Assembly: GCA_016191225.1 (NCBI GenBank) | Contig: JACPPC010000001.1 | Span: 310,001 to 374,000 of the forward strand | DNA length: 64,000 nucleotides | Origin: Gemmatimonadota bacterium | Lineage (GTDB): Bacteria > Gemmatimonadota > Gemmatimonadetes > Gemmatimonadales > Gemmatimonadaceae | Direction: 5' to 3' | Shown here: one piece after another, positions 1-8,630 of the stretch | Numbering within the stretch: position 1 is the stretch's first letter | How the letters are laid out: each line of letters opens with the position of its first letter | The notes under the pieces: model-generated | Database searches by the model: none | What the model saw: only the letters and a program-made list of their open reading frames with translations | What the model was told of the DNA's origin: nothing | Program-made: the position numbers and the translations under genes

Positions 1-341
1 TCGCCCTGTCCCTCGTGCCGATCCTCGCCGTCCTGGCCGGCGCGCTGTTCGCCGCGCTCGTCACCACGCGCCCGCCGGAGATGCGCGTCTTTCCGGTGGC
101 ACTGACGGCCAAGTTCGCGGTGGCCACCTGGCTGGCGTACGGATTCTGCTTCGGCGGCTTCACCGGCTTCCGCCCGCGCACCGCGGCGCGGAATGTTCGA
201 CCGCTGGTCGTCATCCTCTCCGGGGTGCTCATCGACGCGGCCACCGGATCGCACGTCACGACTGTCATCGGCAACTGGCTCACCGGGCCGTGGAGCCCCA
301 TCGGCGTTTTCTTCGGGCGCTGGAACCTGTTCGATGTCTAG
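1..341 (+). CDS. Membrane protein, 3' part only
   Basis: The reading frame is open from the window edge (first full codon at base 3) and stops at 339-341, so only about 113 C-terminal residues are visible and the true start is outside the window. The visible part has a strongly hydrophobic segment (IlavlAGALFAALVtt), a second hydrophobic stretch about 30 residues later, and ends FGRWNLFDV. I do not recognise the family. It is the first visible gene of an operon, because the next gene's ATG (334) lies inside its last codons. Confidence 0.6.
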   Translation, partial: ALSLVPILAVLAGALFAALVTTRPPEMRVFPVALTAKFAVATWLAYGFCFGGFTGFRPRTAARNVRPLVVILSGVLIDAATGSHVTTVIGNWLTGPWSPIGVFFGRWNLFDV

Positions 342-1533
342 GCTCGCACCGCGACGCCGGCTGGCGTCCGTCGTGGCGCTGCTGATCGGCGCCACGGCCG
401 GCGCGGCGCCCGCGCAGCGCATGCGCGCGAGTGCCCCTGCCCTCGTGCCCGCCCCGGCGGCGCCGACCTCGTCGATCCGACGCTCGTTCGACGCGCTCCA
501 GGACTCGGTGCGGGTCGCCGCAGACGAGGACGCCGAACGGCGCCGCCGGGAGCGCGAGGTGCGGCGCGACACGATACGCGCCGGCGCGCTCATCGTGGCC
601 GCCGACCCCCCATGGGCGGGCGCCGCGGCGGTGGGGGCGGTGGGGGCGCGGGCCCGGCTCGAGCCGCTCTTCGGGGCCGAGCGCCTCGCGCGCATCCTCG
701 ACCAGGTGGTGATCGTCGTCGCCACGCAGGATACGGGCGGCGTGCGCCTCACCGCGCTCGAGCCCGAGATCCGCGCCGTCCGCGGCCCGGTGGTCATTCG
801 CGGCACGGACGAGCTGCCGCGCGACGAGCACTGGCTCCCCCACGCGATCGAGCGCTGGCTCGTGAACGCGATCACCGCCGAGATCAGCGACCACGCCGAC
901 CGGGCCCTGATTCGCTGGCGCGAGCTGCCGACGCCCGACAGCGTGCTGCACGCGCAGGCCCTGTCGGCGGCGTACGTGGACCTCACCTTCGCCGCGTCCA
1001 TTCCAGCCCGTCGCTGCTTTACCGGCGACACCGGCGGTTGCGCCGTCGCCCTGGGCATCGTGCCCGCCCCCACCGTGCTCGACAGCCTCTTCACGCGCGA
1101 CGACCGGCGCGCCCTCGGCCGGATCCGGTGGCGCGCGCTCCACCTGCGCGCGGCCGGCTCCGACACCGCCACGAATCCTTGTGACGCCGTGCCCGCCACG
1201 CCGGCCTGCGAACGCTTCGTGCGCGGACTGCCACAGGCCCAGTGGCCGGCGCCAATGGGAAAGCTCCCCCGCGAGGTGCTGATCGGCACCGCCTTCGAGC
1301 TCGGGGGTGCCGGGGCGGCAGATCGCCTGCTGGCCGACAGCACCGCGCCGCTCGTGGCGCGCCTCGAGCGCGCCGCCGGCGTGCCGCGCGACTCGCTGCT
1401 GCGTGTCTGGCAGCGGCGCATGATCGCCGCGCGCCCGACGCCGATGCCGTTGCGCCGGCGCGACGTGTTCCTCGCCCTCGCCAGCGTGGTGGTCGTGGCG
1501 GGAGCCGGCCTCGTTCGCTGGAGCCGCCCGTGA
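334..1533 (+). CDS. Unrecognised secreted or membrane-anchored protein
   Basis: 399 residues from ATG 334, which overlaps the previous stop by 8 bases. The N-terminus (MSRLAPRRRLASVVALLIG) is a signal peptide ending near APAQR. A single C-terminal hydrophobic segment (FLALASVVVVAGAGLV) is followed by a short basic tail, so the body is probably periplasmic and anchored at its end. There is no HExxH or other recognisable catalytic motif. The region before the anchor (RAAGVPRDSLLRVWQRR) resembles the end of peptidase_MA-like proteins, but this is a weak impression. It shares layout with the next gene (N-terminal hydrophobic segment, soluble body, C-terminal anchor, basic tail), suggesting two related subunits. 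Confidence 0.7.
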   Translation: MSRLAPRRRLASVVALLIGATAGAAPAQRMRASAPALVPAPAAPTSSIRRSFDALQDSVRVAADEDAERRRREREVRRDTIRAGALIVAADPPWAGAAAVGAVGARARLEPLFGAERLARILDQVVIVVATQDTGGVRLTALEPEIRAVRGPVVIRGTDELPRDEHWLPHAIERWLVNAITAEISDHADRALIRWRELPTPDSVLHAQALSAAYVDLTFAASIPARRCFTGDTGGCAVALGIVPAPTVLDSLFTRDDRRALGRIRWRALHLRAAGSDTATNPCDAVPATPACERFVRGLPQAQWPAPMGKLPREVLIGTAFELGGAGAADRLLADSTAPLVARLERAAGVPRDSLLRVWQRRMIAARPTPMPLRRRDVFLALASVVVVAGAGLVRWSRP

Positions 1534-2801
1534 GCAGCGCCCGGAAGGCGACCCTCGTGGGTACGATCGCTGTTGCGCTCGTGGCGCTCGTGGTGTGGCG
1601 CCTGGGCCCCGCCCCCGGGGCTCGCGCCGACGCACGGCGCGCTCGCGACCAACGATCCAGTGCAACAGGCGCACTGCGGGATCGGCTCGACCGCGCGACG
1701 GAACTGCTCGTGCTCGCCGAGCGCCGCGACTCGATCATGCGACTGCTGGCCGGTCGCGAGTGGCCTGCCGAGTCGCTCCTCGTGCTCGCTGACCCCGGGC
1801 TGCCAGCCTGGCGCGTCCAGGCGAGCGTGCAGCCCATGCGGCGGCAGTGGGAGTCGGCGCAGCCCGTCACGCCCGGATATCGGGTCGCGTTCGTGCTCGT
1901 CTCCGCCACGTCCTTGGCGATCCATGGCATTTATCGGGGGGCCGGGGCCGCCCGCGTGCGACATGTCCTGCCAGACGCGACCGACGGGCGCACCTGCCTC
2001 GTGCTTCGTGATTTCTCCGGCGACGAGTTGACGGACCGGGCGCGAACGCGCATCGAGCGACTACGGATCGAGGACAGCCTCGGCACCGTGATCGCCGACG
2101 ACGTGTTCCAGCGCCAGCAACGCGAACGGACCCGCGAGAACCGAACCCTCGGCCCGTGCGCCTTTCTCGCCGCATTCGGCCCGCCCGGCGCGGCGGCCAG
2201 GCGGTGGCTCGATTCGACCTCGTGGCTCGGCGCCGTCAAGGCGAACTGGCTCGAGGGAGAGCGCGGGCTGGCGAAGAACGTGACGTTCAAGAATCGGTCC
2301 GCCAGCGAGCCGGCGCTCACCATCGCGGCGAAGCGGATGTTCGAGCCGGCGCCAGAGTGGCGGGGCCGCATCTGCGCCGCGTCCGAAACAGGTGCCTGCC
2401 CGCAATTCCTCCAGGCCGGATTGGGCAGTGCCGTCGAACGTGCCGCCCCCGCCCTGCTGATCGGCGATCGCCAGATCTCGCGACGCGGGGAGTCCATCGA
2501 CACCGACGAACGCCGCTTCCAGGACCCGCGCAGTCGCTTCCTCGCCGACCTCGTGCGCACCGGCGGGCGCGAGCGCTTCCTCCGCTTCTGGCGTGCCAAT
2601 GGGTCGCTACCGCAAGTCTACGAGGCGATCTACGGCGTTCCCGCCGACGTCGCCTGGCAGCAGTGGACGCTCGAGTCGATCGGCGGCCCGATGGGGATGG
2701 GTCCCTCGTTCTCGGTGCAGGGCGGATTGGCCGCGCTGGGCCTCGCCGTCGTGGCGATCGCGGCCGGTATCGCCAGCTTCTCCCGCCGGCAGTCGCGCTA
2801 G
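1530..2801 (+). CDS. Unrecognised membrane-anchored protein, partner of the preceding gene
   Basis: 423 residues from GTG 1530, which overlaps the upstream TGA (GTGA). An N-terminal hydrophobic segment (ATLVGTIAVALVALVVWRL) and a C-terminal one (GGLAALGLAVVAIAAGIAS) flank a soluble body, followed by the basic tail SFSRRQSR. Near the end, FLRFWRANGS...EAIYGVPADVAWQQW again resembles the C-terminus of peptidase_MA-like proteins, but no zinc motif is present. Translational coupling to the upstream gene argues for a joint function at the membrane. It ends 7 bp before the convergent kinase gene. Function unknown. Confidence 0.7.
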   Translation: MSSARKATLVGTIAVALVALVVWRLGPAPGARADARRARDQRSSATGALRDRLDRATELLVLAERRDSIMRLLAGREWPAESLLVLADPGLPAWRVQASVQPMRRQWESAQPVTPGYRVAFVLVSATSLAIHGIYRGAGAARVRHVLPDATDGRTCLVLRDFSGDELTDRARTRIERLRIEDSLGTVIADDVFQRQQRERTRENRTLGPCAFLAAFGPPGAAARRWLDSTSWLGAVKANWLEGERGLAKNVTFKNRSASEPALTIAAKRMFEPAPEWRGRICAASETGACPQFLQAGLGSAVERAAPALLIGDRQISRRGESIDTDERRFQDPRSRFLADLVRTGGRERFLRFWRANGSLPQVYEAIYGVPADVAWQQWTLESIGGPMGMGPSFSVQGGLAALGLAVVAIAAGIASFSRRQSR

Positions 2802-2808
2802 CGGGCGG

Positions 2809-4548
2809 CTACGCCTCGGCCATCTCCGCGCCGCGCATCCGCAGCCGCTGCGTCGCGCCGCTCACCACCTCGACGAACATCGCGCCCCCCTGCACCCCCT
2901 CCTCCTGCAGCCGGAGCCGGAGCGCCCGCACCGCCTCCGCGCTCTGCCGCATCGCGTGCAGCAACTCGTCGCGCTGCGACTCGACCTCGAGCGCACGGGC
3001 CTGGTTGGCCTCGCTCCCCACCGACTGGCGGCCCGTCGGCAGCGCCCGCCCCGTCGAGATGCGCCCGAGGCTCTTCCGCCCCGCCGACCGGCGCCCGGCG
3101 ATCGACGCCAGCTCCTCGTCCAGTCCCGCCACGCGCTCGGCCGCCGCCTCGGCCTCGCGGATCGCGTCATCCACGGTGCGCCGATAGTCCGGCGCGCGCT
3201 CGAGGTCGTGGCGCGCCGTGCGCAGCATCAGCGCCACCACGATCCGTCGGTCGGTCTGCATCCCGTCGAGCATCACCTCGGCGGCGCTCTCCTCCTCTTC
3301 CTCGGACGGGAACTCGCCGGTGAACGCCGGGCCGTGCGACGCATCGGGGGGCTCGCGCAGCCCGAGCAGCTCGCGCCAGCCGAAGCCGCGCAACCACGCC
3401 TTGGCGTACATGCTCGCGCCCTGCGCCGCGGCGCCGAGCATCCAGAGCCACGCATACAGCACGCGTCCCGTGAGCGCGAACTCGAGCACCCCCCACAGCA
3501 CCGTCCCGAGCAGCCACCACCCGGCCATCCGCACGAAGTACCGGCGCCAGTGCGTAAGCCGCATCGCGCCTCTGGCGCGGCCCTGCACCGAATCCGGCAG
3601 GTGCGGCAGCCCCGCGTCGGGCGTGGCCATCGCCGTCTCGACCTGCCGGATCGTCACCGCGCTCGACCGGCGCACGCTGCTGCGGCGCGGCGCCGGACGC
3701 GGCGCCATCACCGTGGTGAGCGCCTGCTCGAACTCCGCCGCGCTCGCCCACCGATCCTCCGGCGCCTTGGCCATGCAGCGCATCACCGCCTCGGCCATCG
3801 CCTTCGGCACCTCCGGACGGCGCCACTCGATCGGCGTCGGGTCCTCGGCCAGCACCTTGGCCACCAGCATCGGCACCGCCTTGGCGTCGAACGGCAGCAC
3901 CCCGGACAGCATCCGGTAGCCCATCACCCCCAGCGCCCAGATGTCGGTGCGCGCGTCCACCGGCGCGTCGCCGGCGAGCTGCTCGGGGCTCATGTAGTGC
4001 GGCGTTCCCACCACCATGCCGCTCGTCGTCAGCCCGCTGTCGTCGAGCGTGAGCGACTTCACCAGCCCGAAGTCGGTGAGCACGACCGACCCCGAGTTCC
4101 CGTCCAGCAGCACGTTGTCGGGCTTGATGTCGCGGTGCACCATGCCGAGCATGTGCGCCGCGTCGAGCGCCTTGGCGCACTCCGAGAGGATCCGCAGCGC
4201 CTCGGCGACGTCGAGCTTCCCCTCGCGGTCCAGGCGTCCCCGCAGCCCCTCGCCCTGGATGAGGGGCATGGTGAACCAGGTGATCCCCCCCGCCTCGCCG
4301 ATGTCGAGCACGTGAATGACGTTCGGATGACGCAGCCGTGCCACCGATTCGGCCTCGCGGCGGAACCGTTCGCGGGTGACCGGCGCGTCGAGGTCCGGGC
4401 GCAGCACCTTCACCGCCACGTCCCGCCCGAGCCGCTGGTCGCGCGCGCTGAACACCACGGCACAGCCGCCACGGCCAAGGATCTTCTCGACCGAGTAGCC
4501 GGTGCCGAGCACCGTCTGCAGGCGTTCGTGGAGCTGGGTGTCGTCCAT
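2809..4548 (-). CDS. Serine/threonine protein kinase with two C-terminal membrane segments
   Basis: 579 residues. Hanks-type kinase domain at residues 18-280: glycine loop GRGGCAVVF from residue 25, lysine K47 in VAVKVL, catalytic HRDIKPDN at 138, DFG at 159 and GTPHYMSPEQ after it. All catalytic residues are intact. After the kinase comes a linker, then two closely spaced hydrophobic segments (AGWWLLGTVLWGVLEFAL and VLYAWLWMLGAAAQGA), then about 200 charged, helical, probably coiled-coil residues. There is no PASTA or sensor domain, so the signal may enter through the membrane hairpin or the coiled coil. Start taken at ATG 4548; a TTG at 4566 would add six residues. Divergent from thrC. Confidence 0.93.
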   Translation of the reverse strand: MDDTQLHERLQTVLGTGYSVEKILGRGGCAVVFSARDQRLGRDVAVKVLRPDLDAPVTRERFRREAESVARLRHPNVIHVLDIGEAGGITWFTMPLIQGEGLRGRLDREGKLDVAEALRILSECAKALDAAHMLGMVHRDIKPDNVLLDGNSGSVVLTDFGLVKSLTLDDSGLTTSGMVVGTPHYMSPEQLAGDAPVDARTDIWALGVMGYRMLSGVLPFDAKAVPMLVAKVLAEDPTPIEWRRPEVPKAMAEAVMRCMAKAPEDRWASAAEFEQALTTVMAPRPAPRRSSVRRSSAVTIRQVETAMATPDAGLPHLPDSVQGRARGAMRLTHWRRYFVRMAGWWLLGTVLWGVLEFALTGRVLYAWLWMLGAAAQGASMYAKAWLRGFGWRELLGLREPPDASHGPAFTGEFPSEEEEESAAEVMLDGMQTDRRIVVALMLRTARHDLERAPDYRRTVDDAIREAEAAAERVAGLDEELASIAGRRSAGRKSLGRISTGRALPTGRQSVGSEANQARALEVESQRDELLHAMRQSAEAVRALRLRLQEEGVQGGAMFVEVVSGATQRLRMRGAEMAEA

Positions 4549-4696
4549 GCGCGGCCGGGGTGACAAATGGGGGCGAGCCGCGGTGGTGGCCGCGGTCCGT
4601 CCCTCGAACGACTGCGTGACTGTGATTCACGTCACGTCGCCACCCTCAAGATGCCTCCCGCCACCGGGAAGTCCAGCGGCGCCCCAGTCTCAGAGG

Positions 4697-4702
4697 TACA
4701 AT
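4697..4702 (+). promoter_or_regulatory. Candidate -10 box of thrC
   Basis: TACAAT stands in otherwise GC-rich DNA and ends 10 bases before the thrC ATG. No convincing -35 element lies 16-18 bp upstream. If used, transcription would begin 2-5 bases before the start codon, giving a practically leaderless mRNA. This is inference from spacing only. Confidence 0.4.
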
Positions 4703-4712
4703 CTCCGTTCCC

Positions 4713-5864
4713 ATGCCCTCCGCCGAGCTCAATCCCGCCCTCCTCGACCTGCGCTGCCTGGCCTGCGGCGCGATCCACCCCGCGAGCTTCGACGCCTCCA
4801 CCTGCGTCGCCCCGTCGCACCGCGGCGAGCGCGGCATTCTCGACGCCACCTGGGACTACGACCGGGCCCGTCGGGCCTGGCCGGCCCCCACGGCGCGCGG
4901 CTTCTGGCGGTGGAAGCCCCTCCTCCCCGTGGCCCCGCCGGCCGAAGCCATCCTCGACCCCGGCGACACCCCGCTCGTCGCCGCGCCGCGGCTCGCCCGG
5001 CGCCTCGGCCTCAAGGCGCTCTGGCTCAAGGACGACACCCGCAACCCGACGCGCTCGTTCAAGGACCGCGCCTCGGCCGTCGCGACCGCGATCGCCCTCG
5101 CCACCGGTCGCGGCACCGTGGCCTGCGCCAGCGCCGGCAACGCCGCCATCTCCCTCGCCGGATTCGCCGCCAGCGCGGGACTCGCCTGCGAGGTGTTCGT
5201 GCCGAGCTACGCCACCGCCGAGCGGCGCGCCTGGATCGAGCGCTTCGGCGCGCGACTCCACGTGTCCGGCGGCAACTACGACGTCGCCTTCGAGGAGTGC
5301 GAAGTCGCCGCCCGCGCCAACGGCTGGTACAACCGCAACTGCGCCTACAATCCCTTCCTCGTGGAGGGCAAGAAGACGGCCAGCTACGAGATCTGCGAGC
5401 AGCTCGACCGCCAGATCCCCGACGTCGTGATCTGCGCGGTGGGCGACGGCTGCACCCTCGGCGCGATCGGCAAGGGATTCCGCGACCTCCGCGCCCTCGG
5501 CGTCACCGGCGCGATCCCGGCGCTGGTGGGGGTCCAGGCCGAGGCGGTGTCGCCGCTCGTGGCGCGCCGCCGCGGCGACGGGTGGATCGATGACGGACGG
5601 GAGACGATCGCGGCCAGCATCGCGGTGCGCCGCCCGCGCAACGCGGTGCGCGTGCTGCGCGAGATCGACGAGAGCAACGGCGCGATCTTCGCGGTGAGCG
5701 ACGACGCCCTTCGGGCGGCGCAGCAGGCGTTCGCGCGCGAGGCCGGCGCGGTAGTCGAGACCGCGACCGCCGCGACCCTCGCCGGGCTCGAGCAGCTCGC
5801 CGCGGACGGGCAGCTCCGCGGGGCGCGCGTAGTGCTCGTCCTCACCGGGGCCCGCGACGCCTGA
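4713..5864 (+). CDS. thrC: Threonine synthase
   Basis: 383 residues. PLP-dependent fold type II enzyme converting O-phosphohomoserine to threonine in the cytoplasm. The PLP lysine is in NPTRSFKDRAS; the cofactor phosphate loop is seen in VGDGCTLGAIGKG, and ASAGNAAISLAG is the substrate loop. An N-terminal segment with a CLAC pair precedes the catalytic domain, as in the thrC family that carries a small zinc-ribbon-like start. No hom or thrB is next to it, so it is a single-gene unit here. No Shine-Dalgarno sequence is visible, which fits the possible leaderless start. A related PLP ligase or diaminopropionate lyase is less likely given the overall match. Confidence 0.9.
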   Translation: MPSAELNPALLDLRCLACGAIHPASFDASTCVAPSHRGERGILDATWDYDRARRAWPAPTARGFWRWKPLLPVAPPAEAILDPGDTPLVAAPRLARRLGLKALWLKDDTRNPTRSFKDRASAVATAIALATGRGTVACASAGNAAISLAGFAASAGLACEVFVPSYATAERRAWIERFGARLHVSGGNYDVAFEECEVAARANGWYNRNCAYNPFLVEGKKTASYEICEQLDRQIPDVVICAVGDGCTLGAIGKGFRDLRALGVTGAIPALVGVQAEAVSPLVARRRGDGWIDDGRETIAASIAVRRPRNAVRVLREIDESNGAIFAVSDDALRAAQQAFAREAGAVVETATAATLAGLEQLAADGQLRGARVVLVLTGARDA

Positions 5865-5867
5865 GTC

Positions 5868-5893
5868 GTCGTCCTGAGCGGCAGCGAAGGACC
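5868..5893. repeat. Interspersed short repeat, copy 1
   Basis: A 26-base sequence starting GTCGTCCTGAGCG and ending CGAAGGACC, lying 3 bases after the thrC stop. Its reverse complement recurs twice near 36.65 kb with one base fewer. It is imperfectly palindromic and behaves like a REP-type intergenic repeat. Confidence 0.75.
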
Positions 5894-5929
5894 TGCTTCT
5901 CCCGTGTCGCGCTATCCGCTCAGTCGCCC

Positions 5930-6002
5930 GGGGGTCGTCTCGCCGAAAGGCGTTTTTCTCGCAACTGCGCTCGAAAAACGATATTCGGCTATGACGACCC
6001 CC
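5930..6002 (+). repeat. 73-bp palindromic unit, copy A
   Basis: Bounded by GGGGGTCGTC and its exact complement GACGACCCCC (10-bp terminal inverted repeats). The interior is itself an imperfect hairpin: GCCGAA/TTCGGC and CGTTTTT/AAAAACG pair across a short centre. Copy B is its perfect reverse complement over all 73 bases. Confidence 0.85.
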
Positions 6003-6292
6003 GGGCTCGGAGCGGCTCCGTGCGTTTGGAGCGCGGGCCGGGTCGCTGCCGCGTGTGGGCGGGCGCTGGCGCGCGGGCCCGTGAGGCTCGCTCGCGGGAG
6101 GAACGTGGGCGGGTGCGAGGGCGGAGACGGTCGCGTTTCGGCCGGCGAGATGGTCGGGGCGCGCGGGACCAGGGCTCGCGGCGGAGGCAGGGCGCGACGA
6201 TTGGCGAGTGCGGTTGTCGAGAGCGCCGCCTGCGCGCGTCGTGGCATTCCAGTCGCGGCACTCGCACCACGGCCGGGAGCCGGGCGAAGCGT

Positions 6293-6365
6293 GGGGGTCG
6301 TCATAGCCGAATATCGTTTTTCGAGCGCAGTTGCGAGAAAAACGCCTTTCGGCGAGACGACCCCC
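6293..6365 (-). repeat. 73-bp palindromic unit, copy B
   Basis: Exact reverse complement of the unit at 5930-6002. It ends 51 bases before the M24 peptidase start codon, so it could also serve as a hairpin in that gene's leader. Confidence 0.85.
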
Positions 6366-6416
6366 ACGCGAACGCCCGGATAGCGCGACCTTCGTCGAGG
6401 GCGCAACTTTCCACGC

Positions 6417-7868
6417 ATGAGACTCTTCCGACTCGCTGCCGGCGCGACCCTCTGCGCCTCCGCCGCGCACGCACAGCTGCCACAAGCCGAGTACGCCCAG
6501 CACCGCGCGGCGTTCGCCGCGCGCATCGATTCCGGCGTCGTCGTGGCCTTCGGCGAACGCAACCCGGTCGCCGACTTCGGCCCGTTCTTCCAGCTCCCGG
6601 CCTTCCTGTACCTCACCAACTACCGCGAGGCCGACGCGGCGTACGTGATGATCGTGCGCGGCGGCCAGGCCACCAGCTGGCTGTTCGTCACGCCGCAGGA
6701 CCCCCGCCGCGCCTTCTACTCGGGGCGCCGCCCCGACTCCACCACCGTCGCGCGCACCCTCGGCCTCACCGCGCGCCCCGTGGCCCAGCTCGCCGCGACC
6801 CTCGACTCGCTCGTCGGCACCGGGCTGCCCTTCTGGACCCTCTCCGACGTCGCCTCGGCCGACTTCGCCCGCGCCGACTCGATCACCCGCGGGCAGCTGG
6901 CCATGCGCGCCCTCGCCGCGGCACGCCCGGGGCTGCAGGTCAAGGACGCGCACCCCGTGCTCAACCTCGTGCGGGCGAAGAAGAGCCCGGCCGAGCTCGC
7001 CCTCCTCAAGAAGGCCGCCGAGATCAGCAGCGAGGGGCACCGCGCCGTGATGGCCGCCCCGGAGGCCAAGTGGGAGTACGAGATCAAGGCGACGATGGAG
7101 AACGCCTTCACCCGGCTCGGCGCCGCCCGCCCGGCCTACGGCTCGATCATCGGCGCCGGCGCCAACGGCACGCAGCTGCACTACATGCTCGACCGCGGCC
7201 CCGTGAAGCGCGGCGACCTCGTGGTGATGGACGCCGCCGCCGAGTACGAGGGGTACGCCGCCGACGTCACCCGCACGATCCCCAACGCCGGCAAGTTCAC
7301 CGCCGACCAGCGCAAGCTCTACCAGCTCGTGCGCGACGCGCAGGCCGCCGCCGAGCGCAACAGCAAGCCGGGAATGAACGCCACCGCGGCGCAGGACTCG
7401 TCGGAAGTGGTGCGCACCCGCGGCCTCGCCGCCCTCGGCCTCGTGGAGAGCGACACGGCCACCTTCGACCCGCCGTGGCGCGTGGATTGCGCACGGGCGC
7501 CGCGGCAGTGCAAGCAGTCGATGCTGTGGATGATCCACGGCATCAGCCACGGCATCGGGCTCGAGGTGCACGACCCGGCGCAGTTCTACGACACGGACCG
7601 GACCTTCAAGCTCGGCGACGCCTTCACCATCGAGCCGGGGATCTACATCTCCACCAAGTCGCTCGAGGCCCTTCCCGACACGCCGAAGAACCGCGCCTTC
7701 ATCGCCAAGGTGAAGGGGGCCGTGGCGCGCTACGAGAACTCCGGCATCCGCATCGAGGACAGCTACATCATCACCGAGAAGGGGCTCGAGCGCGTGTCGT
7801 TCGCGCCGCGCGAGATCCCCGAGATCGAGGCGCTGATGGCCAAGCGGGCGCCGGTGGTGGTGCCGTAA
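6417..7868 (+). CDS. Secreted M24 family metallopeptidase (Xaa-Pro aminopeptidase-like)
   Basis: 483 residues with a clear signal peptide (MRLFRLAAGATLCASAAHA, cleavage before QLP), so it acts in the periplasm or outside. An N-terminal creatinase-like domain occupies about residues 25-180. The pita-bread catalytic domain follows with the dinuclear metal ligands of the family: D in DAAAEYEGYAADVTRT, H in HGISHGIGLEVHD, E in FTIEPGIYI and E in IRIEDSYIIT. Expected activity is removal of an N-terminal residue preceding proline. The gene stands alone behind the inverted-repeat element and ends 3 bp from the convergent SDR gene. It could equally be called a prolidase; substrate is not predictable. 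Confidence 0.9.
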   Translation: MRLFRLAAGATLCASAAHAQLPQAEYAQHRAAFAARIDSGVVVAFGERNPVADFGPFFQLPAFLYLTNYREADAAYVMIVRGGQATSWLFVTPQDPRRAFYSGRRPDSTTVARTLGLTARPVAQLAATLDSLVGTGLPFWTLSDVASADFARADSITRGQLAMRALAAARPGLQVKDAHPVLNLVRAKKSPAELALLKKAAEISSEGHRAVMAAPEAKWEYEIKATMENAFTRLGAARPAYGSIIGAGANGTQLHYMLDRGPVKRGDLVVMDAAAEYEGYAADVTRTIPNAGKFTADQRKLYQLVRDAQAAAERNSKPGMNATAAQDSSEVVRTRGLAALGLVESDTATFDPPWRVDCARAPRQCKQSMLWMIHGISHGIGLEVHDPAQFYDTDRTFKLGDAFTIEPGIYISTKSLEALPDTPKNRAFIAKVKGAVARYENSGIRIEDSYIITEKGLERVSFAPREIPEIEALMAKRAPVVVP

Positions 7869-7871
7869 GGG

Positions 7872-8630
7872 CTACCCCGCGACGATCCCGCCGTCCACCG
7901 CGAGCGAGTGGCCGATCATGAACGCGGCCGCGCTCGAGCAGAGGTAGAGGGCGCTCGCCGCGACTTCCTCGGGCGTGCCCAGCCGCCCGAGGGGAACGCG
8001 CGCCGCGAGGTCGTCCTTGGGCAGCCCGGCGTCGAGCATCTGCTGCACCATCGGCGTGAGGGTGAAGCCCGGGCAGAGCGCGTTGATGCGAAGCCCCTTG
8101 CGCCCGTACTCGAGGGCCGCCGTCTTGGTGAGCCCGATGACACCGTGCTTGCTCGCCGCGTACGCCGGATGCCGCGGGAAGCCGTTGAGCCCCGCCACGC
8201 TCGCCACGTTCACGATGCATCCCGACTGCTTGCGCAGCATCGCCGGGATCTCGTGGCGCATGCTGCGCCAGACGCCCGTGAGGTTGATGTCGATCACCGC
8301 GTCCCAGTCCGCGGGATCGTAGTCGGCGGTGCGCACCTCGCGGCCGCCGATGCCGGCGGCGTTGATGGCGATGTCGAGCTGGCCGTAGGTGTCCACCGCC
8401 GCGGCCACGGCCGACGCCACCTGGCCGTCGTCACGCACGTTGCACGCGACCGGGAGCGCCTTCCCCCCGGCGCTCACGCAATCGGCGGCCGTCTGCCGCG
8501 CCGCCTCGAGCGCCACGTCGGCGATCACCACGAGGGCGCCCTGTGCCGCGAGCTGCAGCGCCGCGGCCCGGCCGATCCCCGTCGCGCCCCCGGTGATCAG
8601 CGCCACCTTGCCTGCGAATTCAGCGGCCAT
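7872..8630 (-). CDS. SDR family NAD(P)-dependent oxidoreductase
   Basis: 252 residues. Classical short-chain dehydrogenase: cofactor loop TGGATGIG near residue 13, NAAG, catalytic Ser in NVASVAGLNG, and YAASKHG with the catalytic Tyr and Lys. The adenine-side residue IADVALE (acidic after the second strand) suggests NAD rather than NADP. Start at ATG 8630 is supported by GGGGGAG just upstream and gives the standard length. It overlaps the end of the M56 gene by 11 bases, so it is probably the last gene of the blaI-like operon, though its substrate has no obvious link to it. Confidence 0.9.
   Translation of the reverse strand: MAAEFAGKVALITGGATGIGRAAALQLAAQGALVVIADVALEAARQTAADCVSAGGKALPVACNVRDDGQVASAVAAAVDTYGQLDIAINAAGIGGREVRTADYDPADWDAVIDINLTGVWRSMRHEIPAMLRKQSGCIVNVASVAGLNGFPRHPAYAASKHGVIGLTKTAALEYGRKGLRINALCPGFTLTPMVQQMLDAGLPKDDLAARVPLGRLGTPEEVAASALYLCSSAAAFMIGHSLAVDGGIVAG

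Larger units (their letters stand above)
5906..6389. repeat. Composite inverted-repeat element filling the thrC-pepQ-like gap
   Basis: The 552-bp gap between thrC and the M24 peptidase contains no convincing gene but a symmetric structure. Its outer ends are GTCGCGCTATCCG (5906-5918) and the exact reverse complement (6377-6389). Just inside each end sits one of two identical 73-bp palindromic units in opposite orientation, separated by 290 bp of GC-rich DNA. It looks like a MITE-like or REP-pair insertion. No transposase is encoded inside. Confidence 0.8.

Noticed and set aside
2593-4563. 656-residue plus-strand frame over the kinase gene
   Set aside because: Product is His/Arg/Pro-rich low complexity; the minus-strand kinase has all catalytic motifs.
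5912-6619. Genes inside the inverted-repeat element
   Set aside because: Frames here read through the palindromes on both strands and give matching peptides from the repeats; no start or family support.
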